From an uncultured Gammaproteobacteria bacterium (GTDB taxonomy: Bacteria > Pseudomonadota > Gammaproteobacteria > Pseudomonadales > Azotimanducaceae_A), in NCBI GenBank assembly GCA_913049565.1, contig CAJWZG010000008.1, positions 1-28,674 on the forward strand: 28,674 nt of DNA, in the 5' to 3' direction. The position numbers and the translations under genes are program-made. The notes beneath the pieces were generated by a model. The model worked only from the letters and a program-made list of their open reading frames with translations, was not told where the DNA came from and did no database searches. This document shows, one piece after another, positions 16,174 to 24,748 of the stretch. Position 1 is the first letter of the stretch. Each line of letters begins with the position of its first letter.

Positions 16174-17466
16174 ATGACCGACCTTCTAAAACTTAGCGCA
16201 GACGTAATTGACGGAAGAATGGGTACAGACGAGGTCGGCCCTTTGAATCGTATAAATTTTCAGCTTTCAGAGCTGGCAGACGACGTCGCCATGGTCGAAG
16301 CCTTCTCACATTCGATTTTATTTAAAACTGACAAGGGCTTGGTGGTTTTTGATACCAGCAACCTGCAAGGCTCGAATCGGGTCGTGAGTGCCGTGCGCGA
16401 TTGGTCGAAAGAGCCTTTTCACAGTTTGGTTTATACCCACGGCCATATGGATCATGTGGGCGGATGCGGCACGTTTTTGCGCGATGCTGAAGAACGCGGT
16501 CATCCGCGCCCTAGTGTGGTCGGGCATGAGAACATCAAAAATCGTTTTGATCGCTACAACGCGACCAATGGCTATAACTTAACCATAAACAAACGGCAGT
16601 TTGGCTCTGTCGCAAGGCGCGGTTATGACGTTACCGGTGAAGCGGAACGATTCTTGCCAAGCACTTCGGCGGAACCAGATCTGACTTACCAAAAGCAGAT
16701 GGACCTGCACATTGGTGGGCTCGATGTGCACTTGGTGCATGCCAAGGGTGAGACCGACGATCACACTTGGTCATATATTCCAAAACACAAAGCGATTTGT
16801 GCTGGAGATTTTTTGATCTGGGCGTTCCCGAACGCAGGCAATCCACAAAAAGTGCAACGTTTCCCGGCGGAGTGGGCGGCGGCTATGCGCGCCATGGCAG
16901 AGCAGGATGTTGAACTGTTTTTGCCCGCCCACGGTTTGCCGATTATGGGCAAGGATCGAATTAAAGGGGTGCTAACAGATGTGGCTGAAGCGCTGGAATT
17001 TTTGGTGCAGGAGACCGTAGCCCGAATGAACGAAGGCATGCGTTTAGACGAGATTGTGCACGAAGTGAAGCTTGACCCCTCTTATCTGGAAAAGCCTTAT
17101 ATGCAACCTACCTACGATGAGCCCGAGTTTGTGGTGCGCAACATTTGGCGACTGTATGGCGGTTGTTACGATGGTAATCCCGCACATTTGAAACCAGCTA
17201 AAGACAAGGATCTAGCCACTGAGATGGCGCAACTAGCAGGGGGAGCGACTGCGCTAGCCGAGCGAGGCCAAGGGCTTAAAGAGCTTAATCCTCGATTGGC
17301 CTGTCATTTGGTCGAAATGGCTGTGCAAGCCGAGCCGGACAATCGAGACGCCCATGAATTGAGGGCAGACGTTTACCTCTATCGACGCAGTCTGGAAACA
17401 TCGCTTATGGCCAAGGGCATTTTTGGTACCGCTGCCAGTGAATCCAGCGAATTGCTCGAAGACTAA
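16174..17466 (+). CDS. Alkylsulfatase-like metallo-beta-lactamase-fold hydrolase
   Basis: A 430-residue protein: an MBL domain followed by an alkylsulfatase-type dimerisation domain. Zinc ligands are in THGHMDHVGG (His89, His91, Asp93, His94), then GETDDHTW and AGDFLIWAFPNAGNP, and a PAHGLPI histidine. The C-terminal part (from about residue 270) carries helical sequence with PTYDEPEFVVRNIWRLYGG (its central block) and NPAHLKPA, as in SdsA1-like sulfatases. Compared with secreted alkylsulfatases it lacks a signal peptide and is shorter, without the C-terminal SCP2-like domain, so it should act in the cytoplasm. It may cleave an ester or sulfate. ATG 16174 follows AGGAG closely. Last gene of the plus-strand run; its stop interlocks (4 bp) with the convergent VOC gene. 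Confidence 0.85.
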   Translation: MTDLLKLSADVIDGRMGTDEVGPLNRINFQLSELADDVAMVEAFSHSILFKTDKGLVVFDTSNLQGSNRVVSAVRDWSKEPFHSLVYTHGHMDHVGGCGTFLRDAEERGHPRPSVVGHENIKNRFDRYNATNGYNLTINKRQFGSVARRGYDVTGEAERFLPSTSAEPDLTYQKQMDLHIGGLDVHLVHAKGETDDHTWSYIPKHKAICAGDFLIWAFPNAGNPQKVQRFPAEWAAAMRAMAEQDVELFLPAHGLPIMGKDRIKGVLTDVAEALEFLVQETVARMNEGMRLDEIVHEVKLDPSYLEKPYMQPTYDEPEFVVRNIWRLYGGCYDGNPAHLKPAKDKDLATEMAQLAGGATALAERGQGLKELNPRLACHLVEMAVQAEPDNRDAHELRADVYLYRRSLETSLMAKGIFGTAASESSELLED

Positions 17467-18050
17467 GATTTAACGCCCGTAATGGGACTGCCATCGGATT
17501 TGATGCCCTGTGCATTAACGGGCAGATCGGTGTGAGCCAATCCCGGCTGCAGGTCAGCGCAAAACTCCAACATGATTCCATCAGGGTCGAGAAAATAAAA
17601 AGATTGTAACCACGGTCGGTTCGTCGCTTCAGGGTGACTATCTGCATCGGCGCCGGTGACCACATCGTTGTGATCGACAATGGGCGTACAGTCTACGCCA
17701 CGTGCAACCAGCTGGTCTCGGTAGGCTTCTATGTCATCTGCCGGCACGCTGAAAGCGACGTGATTCATAGAGCCGTGAGCAGAACTGATGTTGCCTTGGC
17801 GGCTGCCGACAATATTCTTAACCGCGGCAACGCCCGGCTTTGCCGACTGGGCATCATTAAACCAAAAGAAGGCCAACTCGCTGCCATTGCCCATATCAAA
17901 AAAGAAATGTTGACCGTAACCGGGCAGATCAAAACCCTTTTTGAGGGTCAGTCCTACTTTGTTGGTATAGAAATCTACTGTGCGCTGCATGTCTTCACAT
18001 ACAAGTGCCAAGTGATGAAGCCCGCCCAGCCGTATGTCTTTTTTCGCCAC
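17463..18050 (-). CDS. VOC-family (glyoxalase/extradiol dioxygenase-like) protein
   Basis: A 195-residue vicinal-oxygen-chelate protein with two beta-alpha-beta-beta-beta modules. Metal-ligand candidates are the His in LHHLALVCED (about residue 12-13), the His in NHVAFSVPADD (about 96), and the Glu in DPDGIMLEFCAD (about 162), in the pattern of type I extradiol dioxygenases and glyoxalases. It probably binds a divalent metal and acts on a cyclic diol or related metabolite; an isomerase or resistance role is possible. The start is GTG 18050 with AAGAGGCG upstream. Convergent with the MBL gene (stops overlap). It is isolated on its strand, with about 140 bp before the divergent enoyl-CoA hydratase gene. 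Confidence 0.85.
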   Translation of the reverse strand: MAKKDIRLGGLHHLALVCEDMQRTVDFYTNKVGLTLKKGFDLPGYGQHFFFDMGNGSELAFFWFNDAQSAKPGVAAVKNIVGSRQGNISSAHGSMNHVAFSVPADDIEAYRDQLVARGVDCTPIVDHNDVVTGADADSHPEATNRPWLQSFYFLDPDGIMLEFCADLQPGLAHTDLPVNAQGIKSDGSPITGVKS

Positions 18051-18189
18051 GATGAAACGCCTCTTGTGAATCTATCGAAGATAGACGCTATCAAAAGTAG
18101 CTCGATTTTGGGCATGAATTATGTGTGGTGGCGATGCTGGTATTCGCTTCGCTGACTGCCTAAGCTTTAGTCATAGGGAGAGGGTGATT

Positions 18190-18996
18190 ATGCAATTGGA
18201 TCAATACGAAACGCTGAGCGTAGAGCGCGATGGGGCTGTCGACACGCTCTGGCTCAACCGGCCTGAAAGCTTGAACGCCATTACGACGCTTATGGTGACG
18301 GAACTGCGCCACTATTTTGATCATTTGACGGAAAACGACCAGACCCGCGTGGTGCTAATGGCCGGGCGTGGCAAAGCGTTCTGTGCGGGTTTAGACATCA
18401 AATCGGCTAGTGATTCAAACGAGCCGCGCCCTTTCGGCGCTGGTATGGGCTTTCAAGGCTACTTGGCAGAGGTTTACATCAAGATGCGGCGTTGCCCTCA
18501 ACCCATCATTAGTTTGATCCAAGGGCCGGCTTGTGGTGGTGGATTTGCTTTTGCATTGGCGAGCGATGTTCGCATCGCGGCAGATACGGCTAGAATGAAC
18601 GCAGCCTTTATTAAGCTTGGTTTATCCGCTTGCGACATGGGAACCAGTTACTTTTTGCCGCGTTTGGTCGGTACTTCAATTGCCAGCGAATTGATGCTGA
18701 CGGGTAAGTTCATCGATGCAGATCGCAGCTTGCGTACCAATCTCGTATCTCAGGTTGTGCCTGAAGCCGAGTTGCTGGCGACGGGTCAACGCTATGCCAA
18801 CGAAATGTTGCTGGCCTCGCCAATGGGCCTAAGGCTGACGAAGGAAGGTCTTAATGTAGCTATTGACGCGCCGGGGCTTGAGGCGGCGATTGCGGTAGAA
18901 AATCGAAATCAGGTTTTGTGCTCACGCACAGAAGATGCCAAGGAAGGCATGCGAGCCTTTATTGAAAAAAGACCACCTGTGTACCAAGGGCGTTAA
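18190..18996 (+). CDS. Enoyl-CoA hydratase/isomerase (crotonase) family protein
   Basis: A 268-residue crotonase-fold protein: LNRPESLNAI (CoA-binding start), AFCAGLDIKS (first oxyanion loop), GPACGGGFAFALASD (second oxyanion loop) and IKLGLSACDMGTSYFLPRLVG. The two glutamates of classical enoyl-CoA hydratase (CGGGCEL and QPEILLG in the rat enzyme) are replaced, by Ala/Phe in GGGFAFAL and by Phe in NAAFIKLG. An Asp in SACDMG may take over, as in a subfamily of uncertain reaction. It may be an isomerase or hydrolase of a branched or cyclic acyl-CoA. ATG 18190 follows AGGGAGAGGG; the upstream in-frame start at 18121 has none. Confidence 0.85.
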   Translation: MQLDQYETLSVERDGAVDTLWLNRPESLNAITTLMVTELRHYFDHLTENDQTRVVLMAGRGKAFCAGLDIKSASDSNEPRPFGAGMGFQGYLAEVYIKMRRCPQPIISLIQGPACGGGFAFALASDVRIAADTARMNAAFIKLGLSACDMGTSYFLPRLVGTSIASELMLTGKFIDADRSLRTNLVSQVVPEAELLATGQRYANEMLLASPMGLRLTKEGLNVAIDAPGLEAAIAVENRNQVLCSRTEDAKEGMRAFIEKRPPVYQGR

Positions 18997-19057
18997 CAGA
19001 TGCCAATGCTAGCTCAATGGCGGCAAGTGGCGATATTGAAACGGAGTATTGAAAGCT

Positions 19058-19657
19058 GTGTCTGAAAGTCTCAGAGACCAATTGGTAAAGGCAGGCTTGG
19101 CAACCGGTGCCCAAGCAAAAAAAGCTGAACGAGCAAAGCGTGCAGAGGCCAACGTTGAACGCCAGCAGAGCAAGGGTAGCAAAGGAAAGAAACATTCGGG
19201 TAACGCGTCTCAATCAGCCACCGATAAGGTAAAAGCAAAAGCCGCACAGCAGCGAGCGGAAAAAGCTGCTCGGGATAAAGCCTTAGCCCAACAGCGAAAT
19301 GAGAAGAGTCAGGCCAAGGCGTTGCAGGCACAGGTAAAGCAACTAATTTTGCAAAACGATCAACGCATTATAGTCAGTGATGATGAAGCTGTGGCTTACA
19401 ACTTTGTGCACGGGAAAAAAATCAAGAAGATTTTCGTCAGCAAGCAGCAGTTAGAGGCATTGAGCAGCGGCCGCTTAGTCGTGGTAAACAATGATGGCCT
19501 CTACCATTTTGTCGAAGGCAGGGTAGCTAAACAGATTCAAGAGCGCGACCCGAAGCGCATTATTGTCTCCCACAAGGATGAGTCTTCAGCGCCAGAACCG
19601 GGTTCTGATGCTGAGTTTTATGCGAAGTTTGAAGTGCCCGACGATCTAGACTGGTAA
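19058..19657 (+). CDS. DUF2058 protein (YaiL-like nucleoprotein/polysome-associated)
   Basis: 199 residues matching DUF2058: start SESLRDQLVKAGLATGAQAKK, a long Lys/Ala/Gln-rich charged helix (about residues 20-100, coiled-coil-like), and a folded C-terminal domain with QRIIVSDDEAVAYNFVHGKKIKKIFV and VVNNDGLYHFVEG blocks. The family is widespread in gammaproteobacteria; its biochemical role is not settled. Cytoplasmic and very basic. Start: GTG 19058 gives the family's normal N terminus and lies 11 bases after GGAG; the TTG at 19049 lies only 2 bases after it. Stands alone between the crotonase gene and the MFS gene on the same strand. Confidence 0.85.
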   Translation: MSESLRDQLVKAGLATGAQAKKAERAKRAEANVERQQSKGSKGKKHSGNASQSATDKVKAKAAQQRAEKAARDKALAQQRNEKSQAKALQAQVKQLILQNDQRIIVSDDEAVAYNFVHGKKIKKIFVSKQQLEALSSGRLVVVNNDGLYHFVEGRVAKQIQERDPKRIIVSHKDESSAPEPGSDAEFYAKFEVPDDLDW

Positions 19658-19715
19658 CAGGTTAAGCAATTCTCTACAACGTCTTGTGCGGTTGGAGCCG
19701 GTGTTACGATGAGGT

Positions 19716-20948
19716 ATGAACCAGTCAGCGTCACTTGAACAAGGCCGAGACCCTGCTTATGGCTGGGTGATGGTATTTGCTGTATTTCTCCTCAGCGCCC
19801 TGGCATTTGGTGCCTTAGGCTCAATCTCAGTCTTTCTCAAACCACTGTCGATGGAGTTTGGCTGGAGTCGAGGCGAAACATCCCTTGGCTACACGGTTAT
19901 CTCCTTTTCTTCGGCCGTTTTTGGCATTTTATGGGGCTATATCGCTGACCGATTTGGCACTCGCTGGTTTGGTCTGATCGCTGCCTTTGCAATGTCGGGG
20001 AGCTTGTTGGCGCTGAGCCAACAGAATTCGATTTGGCAATTTTACGGCCTCTACTTCCTGTTTGGCGCGTTTGGTAACGCCATGGTGACGTCACCTTTGT
20101 TTGCCAACGTCGGATTCTGGTTCACCCACAAGCCGGGTTTGGCCTTGGGTGTTACCGCTTCTGGAGGCGCCGTCGGGCAGGCTGTCATACCCTATCTCTG
20201 TGCGCTCAGTCTTGACCTAAACGGCTGGCAGACCACCTACGTACTCAGCGCAGGCTGCTATTTGGCCTTAGCGCTTCCTGCTGCTGCATTGATACGTGAG
20301 TCGCCGGGGCGGGAGGCTGCACGCCATCAGGTGCCAGATGAAACTCAAACGTTTGTGCTCTCTGAGCGCGAGGTGATCGCTTGGATCAGTGTGGCGATCA
20401 TATTTTGTTGTACCTGCATGTCCGTGCCCATCGTTCACCTGGTTCCGCTGTTGACAGATGCAGGCCGCTCGCTGGATCAAGCGACCACAGTGCTAATGGT
20501 GCTTATGCTCAGCGGTGCCATTGGCCGTATTCTAGGCGGAAAACTTGCTGACACTATTGGTGCATTGCCCAGTTACATGTTGATGTCGGCAGGCCAAACG
20601 CTGTCGGTTATTTGGTTTCCCTTTTTGCAGGCAGATGCGGCGATTTATCTGGTGGCTATTGTTTTTGGTTTCACTTACTCAGGCGTGATGTCGACTATTC
20701 TGGTTTGCACCCGCATGATGGTTTCGGCGGTTTATGCGGCTCGGGCTATGAGTATTACTTCGTTCTTCGGCTGGTTTGGCATGGGCGCCGGTGGCTTTTT
20801 GGGGGGTTATCTCTACGATCTAACGGGCAATTATGACGCGTCGTTCGTCGGCGCTATGATTGTTGGCTGCATTAATCTCGGGGTCTTGACCCTGTTCGCG
20901 CTGCGTATCCGCAATCAGCAGCATAACGCCTCGGTGGTGGCTGAATAA
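19716..20948 (+). CDS. MFS transporter, monocarboxylate/OFA-like
   Basis: A 410-residue, 12-helix major facilitator. The first half shows the loop 2-3 motif GYIADRFGTR (about residues 68-77) and the sequence FGNAMVTSPLFANVGFWFTHKPGLALG typical of oxalate/formate antiporter and monocarboxylate porter relatives (quoted here as its halves FGNAMVTSPLFA and GFWFTHKPGLALG). The second half repeats the motif as GGKLADTIGA. It probably imports or exports a small organic acid across the inner membrane. ATG 19716 follows GATGAGGT. It lies next to acyl-CoA-type genes, so a pathway acid is a likely substrate, but this is inference. Confidence 0.88.
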   Translation: MNQSASLEQGRDPAYGWVMVFAVFLLSALAFGALGSISVFLKPLSMEFGWSRGETSLGYTVISFSSAVFGILWGYIADRFGTRWFGLIAAFAMSGSLLALSQQNSIWQFYGLYFLFGAFGNAMVTSPLFANVGFWFTHKPGLALGVTASGGAVGQAVIPYLCALSLDLNGWQTTYVLSAGCYLALALPAAALIRESPGREAARHQVPDETQTFVLSEREVIAWISVAIIFCCTCMSVPIVHLVPLLTDAGRSLDQATTVLMVLMLSGAIGRILGGKLADTIGALPSYMLMSAGQTLSVIWFPFLQADAAIYLVAIVFGFTYSGVMSTILVCTRMMVSAVYAARAMSITSFFGWFGMGAGGFLGGYLYDLTGNYDASFVGAMIVGCINLGVLTLFALRIRNQQHNASVVAE

Positions 20949-20995
20949 CGCCACTAAATTATTTGCCGCATTCCTTCATTCGCCGGAGACAACGA

Positions 20996-21928
20996 TTGAT
21001 TCTAGGTGACACCTCTGCAGACGATTTCTTGCAACGCTATTGGCAGCGTGAACCGTTGCTGATTCGTCGGGCGTTGAGTGACTATCAGTCTCCTATCAGT
21101 GCCGATGAGTTAGCCGGTTTGGCTTTGGAACAGGAAGTGGAGTCCCGATTGGTTGAGGGAGGGTCAAGGGATTGGTCACTGCGTCATGGGCCGTTCACTG
21201 AGCAAGACTTTGTTGATCTTCCTGAGCAGGACTGGACGCTGCTGGTGCAAGCAGTAGATCTTTGGGTGCCAGAAGTTCGACAGCTGCTCAACCGTTTCGA
21301 CTTCTTACCCTCTTGGCGGGTCGACGATGTGATGGTGAGCTTTGCTTGCCCAGGGGGCAGCGTCGGCCCCCACTTCGATCAGTACGACGTTTTTTTGTTG
21401 CAGGTAGAAGGTGAGCGGCGCTGGCAGATTGGGGATCAATGCTCTAGTGCCACGCCTTTGCAGCGTGACAGTCCCTTGCGGGTACTTGAGTCTTTCACTC
21501 CGCACAGCGATTGGTTATTGGAGCCGGGAGATATGCTGTATTTACCTCCCGGAACTGCGCACTGGGGGGTGGCGCAGAGTGAGTGCCTGACCTTCTCAAT
21601 TGGATTTCGCTCGCCAAGCATCGCCGATATGTTGGGCGATCTGGCCGTAGAGCTGATGACTCAGGGCTATGACGCACATTATCGTGATCCGCCGTTACGG
21701 CCCGCGATGGGGAGTGAGATAATCGCGCCGCAATTTATCGAACAGGCAAAACAGCAGCTGTGGCAGGCGATCAACGATGAAGACATGATCGGCGATTGGT
21801 TTGCTAGATTTATGACAACAGCAAAGTATCCCGAGCTTGAAGAGCTAACCGAAGAGCAGCGTCATGCAAGCCTACGAGGCAGGCGTTACTTTAATGGTGA
21901 TGCTGTAGACGATGTCTTCGATTTTTAG
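20996..21928 (+). CDS. roxA: RoxA/YcfD-type JmjC ribosomal protein uL16 arginine hydroxylase
   Basis: A 310-residue cupin/JmjC Fe(II)/2-oxoglutarate oxygenase. The start ILGDTSADDFLQRYWQREPL and the ligands His126, Asp128 (PHFDQYDVFLLQ) and His189 (PPGTAHWGVA) match E. coli YcfD (RoxA), which hydroxylates an Arg of ribosomal protein L16; residue numbers are nearly the same as in the E. coli enzyme. The C terminus has the winged-helix-like tail LRGRRYFNGDAVDDVFDF. Start is the TTG at 20996, preceded by CGGAG at ideal spacing; the frame opens at 20963 with an earlier TTG without a ribosome site. Follows the MFS gene by 47 bp. Confidence 0.87.
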   Translation: MILGDTSADDFLQRYWQREPLLIRRALSDYQSPISADELAGLALEQEVESRLVEGGSRDWSLRHGPFTEQDFVDLPEQDWTLLVQAVDLWVPEVRQLLNRFDFLPSWRVDDVMVSFACPGGSVGPHFDQYDVFLLQVEGERRWQIGDQCSSATPLQRDSPLRVLESFTPHSDWLLEPGDMLYLPPGTAHWGVAQSECLTFSIGFRSPSIADMLGDLAVELMTQGYDAHYRDPPLRPAMGSEIIAPQFIEQAKQQLWQAINDEDMIGDWFARFMTTAKYPELEELTEEQRHASLRGRRYFNGDAVDDVFDF

Positions 21929-21968
21929 CCACGCAAAGCAATAACAAGAAGTGAGAGGAGAATAGGCA

Positions 21969-22787
21969 ATGAGCGCTGAAAATCAGGAACAAATCGATTA
22001 TTGGAACGACAGAGCAGGCGCGACCTGGGCTGAACTGCAGGAACGCCTCGATGCCTTGTTGGCACCGTTGTCCATGGCAGGGCTCAGCGCAGCAAATGTT
22101 CGGCGAGGGGAGCGAGTGCTCGATGTAGGATGCGGCTGCGGAGATACCAGCATTGCGTTGAAGCAAATGGGCGCCAACGTTCTTGGTGTGGATGTTTCGC
22201 AACCTATGCTCGATCAAGCGCGCCAGCGCGATGGCTCAGTAGATTACTTGCTGGGGGATGCAGCGGAGACTGAGTTTGCCGCTGAGTTTGACTTAGTGTT
22301 CTCGCGTTTTGGTGTGATGTTCTTTAGCGATCCCTTTGCCGCTTTCAAAAATATCCGCCAAGCTCTAAAACCCGGCGGACGGATGCTGTTTGTTTGTTGG
22401 CAACCACCTACCCTGAACCCCTGGATGGCAATCGCTGGTCGGGCGATTGCTCCGTTTTTGCCCGTCGCTGAAGAACCTGCAAACCCGCGTGCACCGGGGC
22501 CTTTCGCCTTTGCCGACCGGGGTTACGTCACCGAGATTCTCAGCTCAGCGGGGTTTAGCGAGATCCATATTGAACCGCATATTGAAGAGCTGAAACTGGC
22601 GGATACGTTGACCGACGCCGTCTACTTTCAAACGCGCGTTGGTCCTGCTGCTAGAGTGATGTCAGAGCTGGAAGGTGAGGGGCGTCGGCTCGCTTTAGCC
22701 GCCGTTGAAGAGGCCCTACGCCCCTTTGATCAGGGCGAGGGTCTGCATCTAGGTTCAGCAGTTTGGTTGGTCAGCGCCAAAGCATGA
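21969..22787 (+). CDS. Class I SAM-dependent methyltransferase
   Basis: A 272-residue methyltransferase of the UbiE/COQ5-like Rossmann type: motif I VLDVGCGCGDTSIAL (about residues 51-65), a VLGVDVSQPML acidic strand end, LGDAAETEF, FDLVFSRFGVMFF (motif IV) and LKPGGRMLFVCW (motif V/VI). It moves a methyl group from S-adenosylmethionine to a small molecule; the acceptor cannot be told. ATG 21969 follows GAGAGGAG. It ends 23 bp before the end of the convergent BVMO gene. Close to the MTA phosphorylase and other SAM-linked genes only by chance, as far as I can see. Confidence 0.88.
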   Translation: MSAENQEQIDYWNDRAGATWAELQERLDALLAPLSMAGLSAANVRRGERVLDVGCGCGDTSIALKQMGANVLGVDVSQPMLDQARQRDGSVDYLLGDAAETEFAAEFDLVFSRFGVMFFSDPFAAFKNIRQALKPGGRMLFVCWQPPTLNPWMAIAGRAIAPFLPVAEEPANPRAPGPFAFADRGYVTEILSSAGFSEIHIEPHIEELKLADTLTDAVYFQTRVGPAARVMSELEGEGRRLALAAVEEALRPFDQGEGLHLGSAVWLVSAKA

Positions 22788-22809
22788 GTGGGCCTCGGCG
22801 GGTTGCGTT

Positions 22810-24612
22810 CTAGTGTAGCTCCAAGCCCTGCATCGAGCCTTCTTCCCGCCATGACTTGATTACCTTGAAAAATTTTGAGGGCCCTGCACCGTAGGCGCCA
22901 TTCTGCACGCTGATCGGGTTTGGCTGGCCCTCGTTGTTGTAATAGCCCGGCGTACACTCGGCTTGGAATGACTGGCTCAGGCGAGACATCTTCACGATCT
23001 CCTCTACCCAGGCTTGTTCGGCCTCGGCTGATACCTCGACAACGGCAGCATTGGCTTTTTTGCACTCGTCTAAGATGTAGGCGATGTGTTTTGCTTGCTC
23101 GTTCATAGCGTGCGGGAAACTGACCGTAAATCCCGATTGGGCTGTGTGGATAATAAAACAGTTGGGGAAGCCACGCGTTTGCAGGCCATGGAGCGTAGCA
23201 ATGCCGTTAGACCATTTGTTCTGCAAACTGAGGCCGTCGCGGCCGGTGAGATCGTAACCAGAGCGCCGGGTGTAGTCGGTGCCTACCTCGAAGCCAGTGG
23301 CGAAGATAATACAGTCCAATTCGAACGCGTTGCCGTTTGCCACAATCCCCGTCTCAATTATTTCGTCGATACCTTTCCCGTCCGTATCTACCAAGTGAAC
23401 GTTGGGTCGATTGAATGCCGGTAAGTATTCATCGTTAAAGCATGGGCGTTTGCAGAACTGACGATAATAGGGTTTGAGAGATTCTGCGGTGCTTGGATCA
23501 TTTACCAGCTCCTGAGCACGGTTTCTGATTTGCTCCATTTTCTGGAAGTCTGCCAACTCCATTTTCTCGGCAATCTCGCCCGGGGAAAGAGTCTCCCCCC
23601 GAAAGTTCACCATGGAAGCGAGGTTACGGATAATCTCGGTCCAGCCATCGTTGACTAAATCCTGATCGGCAAAGCCCCCAGAAACCAGTGTGTTGAAGTT
23701 ATCCATACGTGCCTGCTGCCATCCCGGTTCAAGGCTCGCAGCCCAATCAGGATCAGTAGGGCGGTTTGCACGAACATCCACCGAGCTCGGTGTTCGTTGA
23801 AATACATACAGTTCTTTCGCGCCCCGAGCCAAGTGAGGTACGCACTGTATCGCGGTGGCACCAGTGCCGATTATCCCCACTCGCTTGTCCGTAAGATTGG
23901 TGAGGTTGCCGTCTGGCCCGCCGCCAGTATAGGCGTAGTCCCATCGCGAGGTATGAAAGGTATGCCCGGTGTAACTGTCGATACCCTTAATGCCCGGCAG
24001 TTTGGGTCGGTTTAAAGGTCCATTGGCCATGCATACGTACTGGGCGGTCATGGCATCACCGCGGTTAGTTGTCACCGTCCAGTGACGGGTTTCCTCATCC
24101 CAGCGCATACCCTCTACCTCAGTTTGGAAGCAAGCATGCTCGTACAGGCCGAATTTTTCGCCGATGGCTCGACTATGAGCAAGGATTTCAGGCGCGTGTG
24201 TGTACTTCTCCTTTGGTACAAAGTTCAATTCTTCGCACAGGGGTAGATAGACGTAAGACTCAACGTCGCACGCCGCTCCGGGATAGCGATTCCAGTACCA
24301 GGTGCCGCCGAAATCTCCACCTTTCTCAATGATGCGGATGCGTCCGATGCCGGCTTCGGAAAGTCTCGCTCCGGTAAGCAGACCACCGAAGCCGCCGCCG
24401 ACAACAATGACGTCAACATGATCAAATAACGGCTCGCGTGCTAAGGGTTTTTCGACATATGGGTCGTCGACATAGTGGGAAAAGTCGCCTTTGACCTCAA
24501 AGTACTGACTATTGCCGTCAGTGCGAAGGCGCTTGTCGCGCTCCTGTCGATACTTTTGTCTTAACGCCTTGGGGTCAAAATTCAAACTACTTGCCACCTC
24601 ATGCTTCGCCAT
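22810..24612 (-). CDS. Baeyer-Villiger monooxygenase (large, ~600-residue type)
   Basis: A 600-residue flavin monooxygenase. FAD fold GGGFGG (residues 72-77), the Baeyer-Villiger fingerprint YTGHTFHTSRWD (about 214-225), and the NADPH fold GIIGTGATAIQ (about 246-256) are all present, with a GTWYWNRYPGAACDVES active loop. The N-terminal extension before the FAD motif makes it longer than cyclohexanone monooxygenase and like the cyclopentadecanone/steroid group, so a macrocyclic, alicyclic or long-chain ketone is plausible. It would insert oxygen next to the carbonyl, giving a lactone or ester. The frame is open to 24666, but ATG 24612 follows AGAGAAGAG. Divergent from the MTA phosphorylase gene (136 bp gap). 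Confidence 0.92.
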   Translation of the reverse strand: MAKHEVASSLNFDPKALRQKYRQERDKRLRTDGNSQYFEVKGDFSHYVDDPYVEKPLAREPLFDHVDVIVVGGGFGGLLTGARLSEAGIGRIRIIEKGGDFGGTWYWNRYPGAACDVESYVYLPLCEELNFVPKEKYTHAPEILAHSRAIGEKFGLYEHACFQTEVEGMRWDEETRHWTVTTNRGDAMTAQYVCMANGPLNRPKLPGIKGIDSYTGHTFHTSRWDYAYTGGGPDGNLTNLTDKRVGIIGTGATAIQCVPHLARGAKELYVFQRTPSSVDVRANRPTDPDWAASLEPGWQQARMDNFNTLVSGGFADQDLVNDGWTEIIRNLASMVNFRGETLSPGEIAEKMELADFQKMEQIRNRAQELVNDPSTAESLKPYYRQFCKRPCFNDEYLPAFNRPNVHLVDTDGKGIDEIIETGIVANGNAFELDCIIFATGFEVGTDYTRRSGYDLTGRDGLSLQNKWSNGIATLHGLQTRGFPNCFIIHTAQSGFTVSFPHAMNEQAKHIAYILDECKKANAAVVEVSAEAEQAWVEEIVKMSRLSQSFQAECTPGYYNNEGQPNPISVQNGAYGAGPSKFFKVIKSWREEGSMQGLELH

Positions 24613-24748
24613 TGTGCTCTTCTCTTTCCTTATCGCGTTCAAATAATACATGGCCTGAACACTCAAAATCTCTCTTTATGCCAGTCTGCATTGCCGTCAA
24701 ATAGCCGGACTGGTTATGCTGGTCGCACGCAGGTGAGAGTTGAAATGT

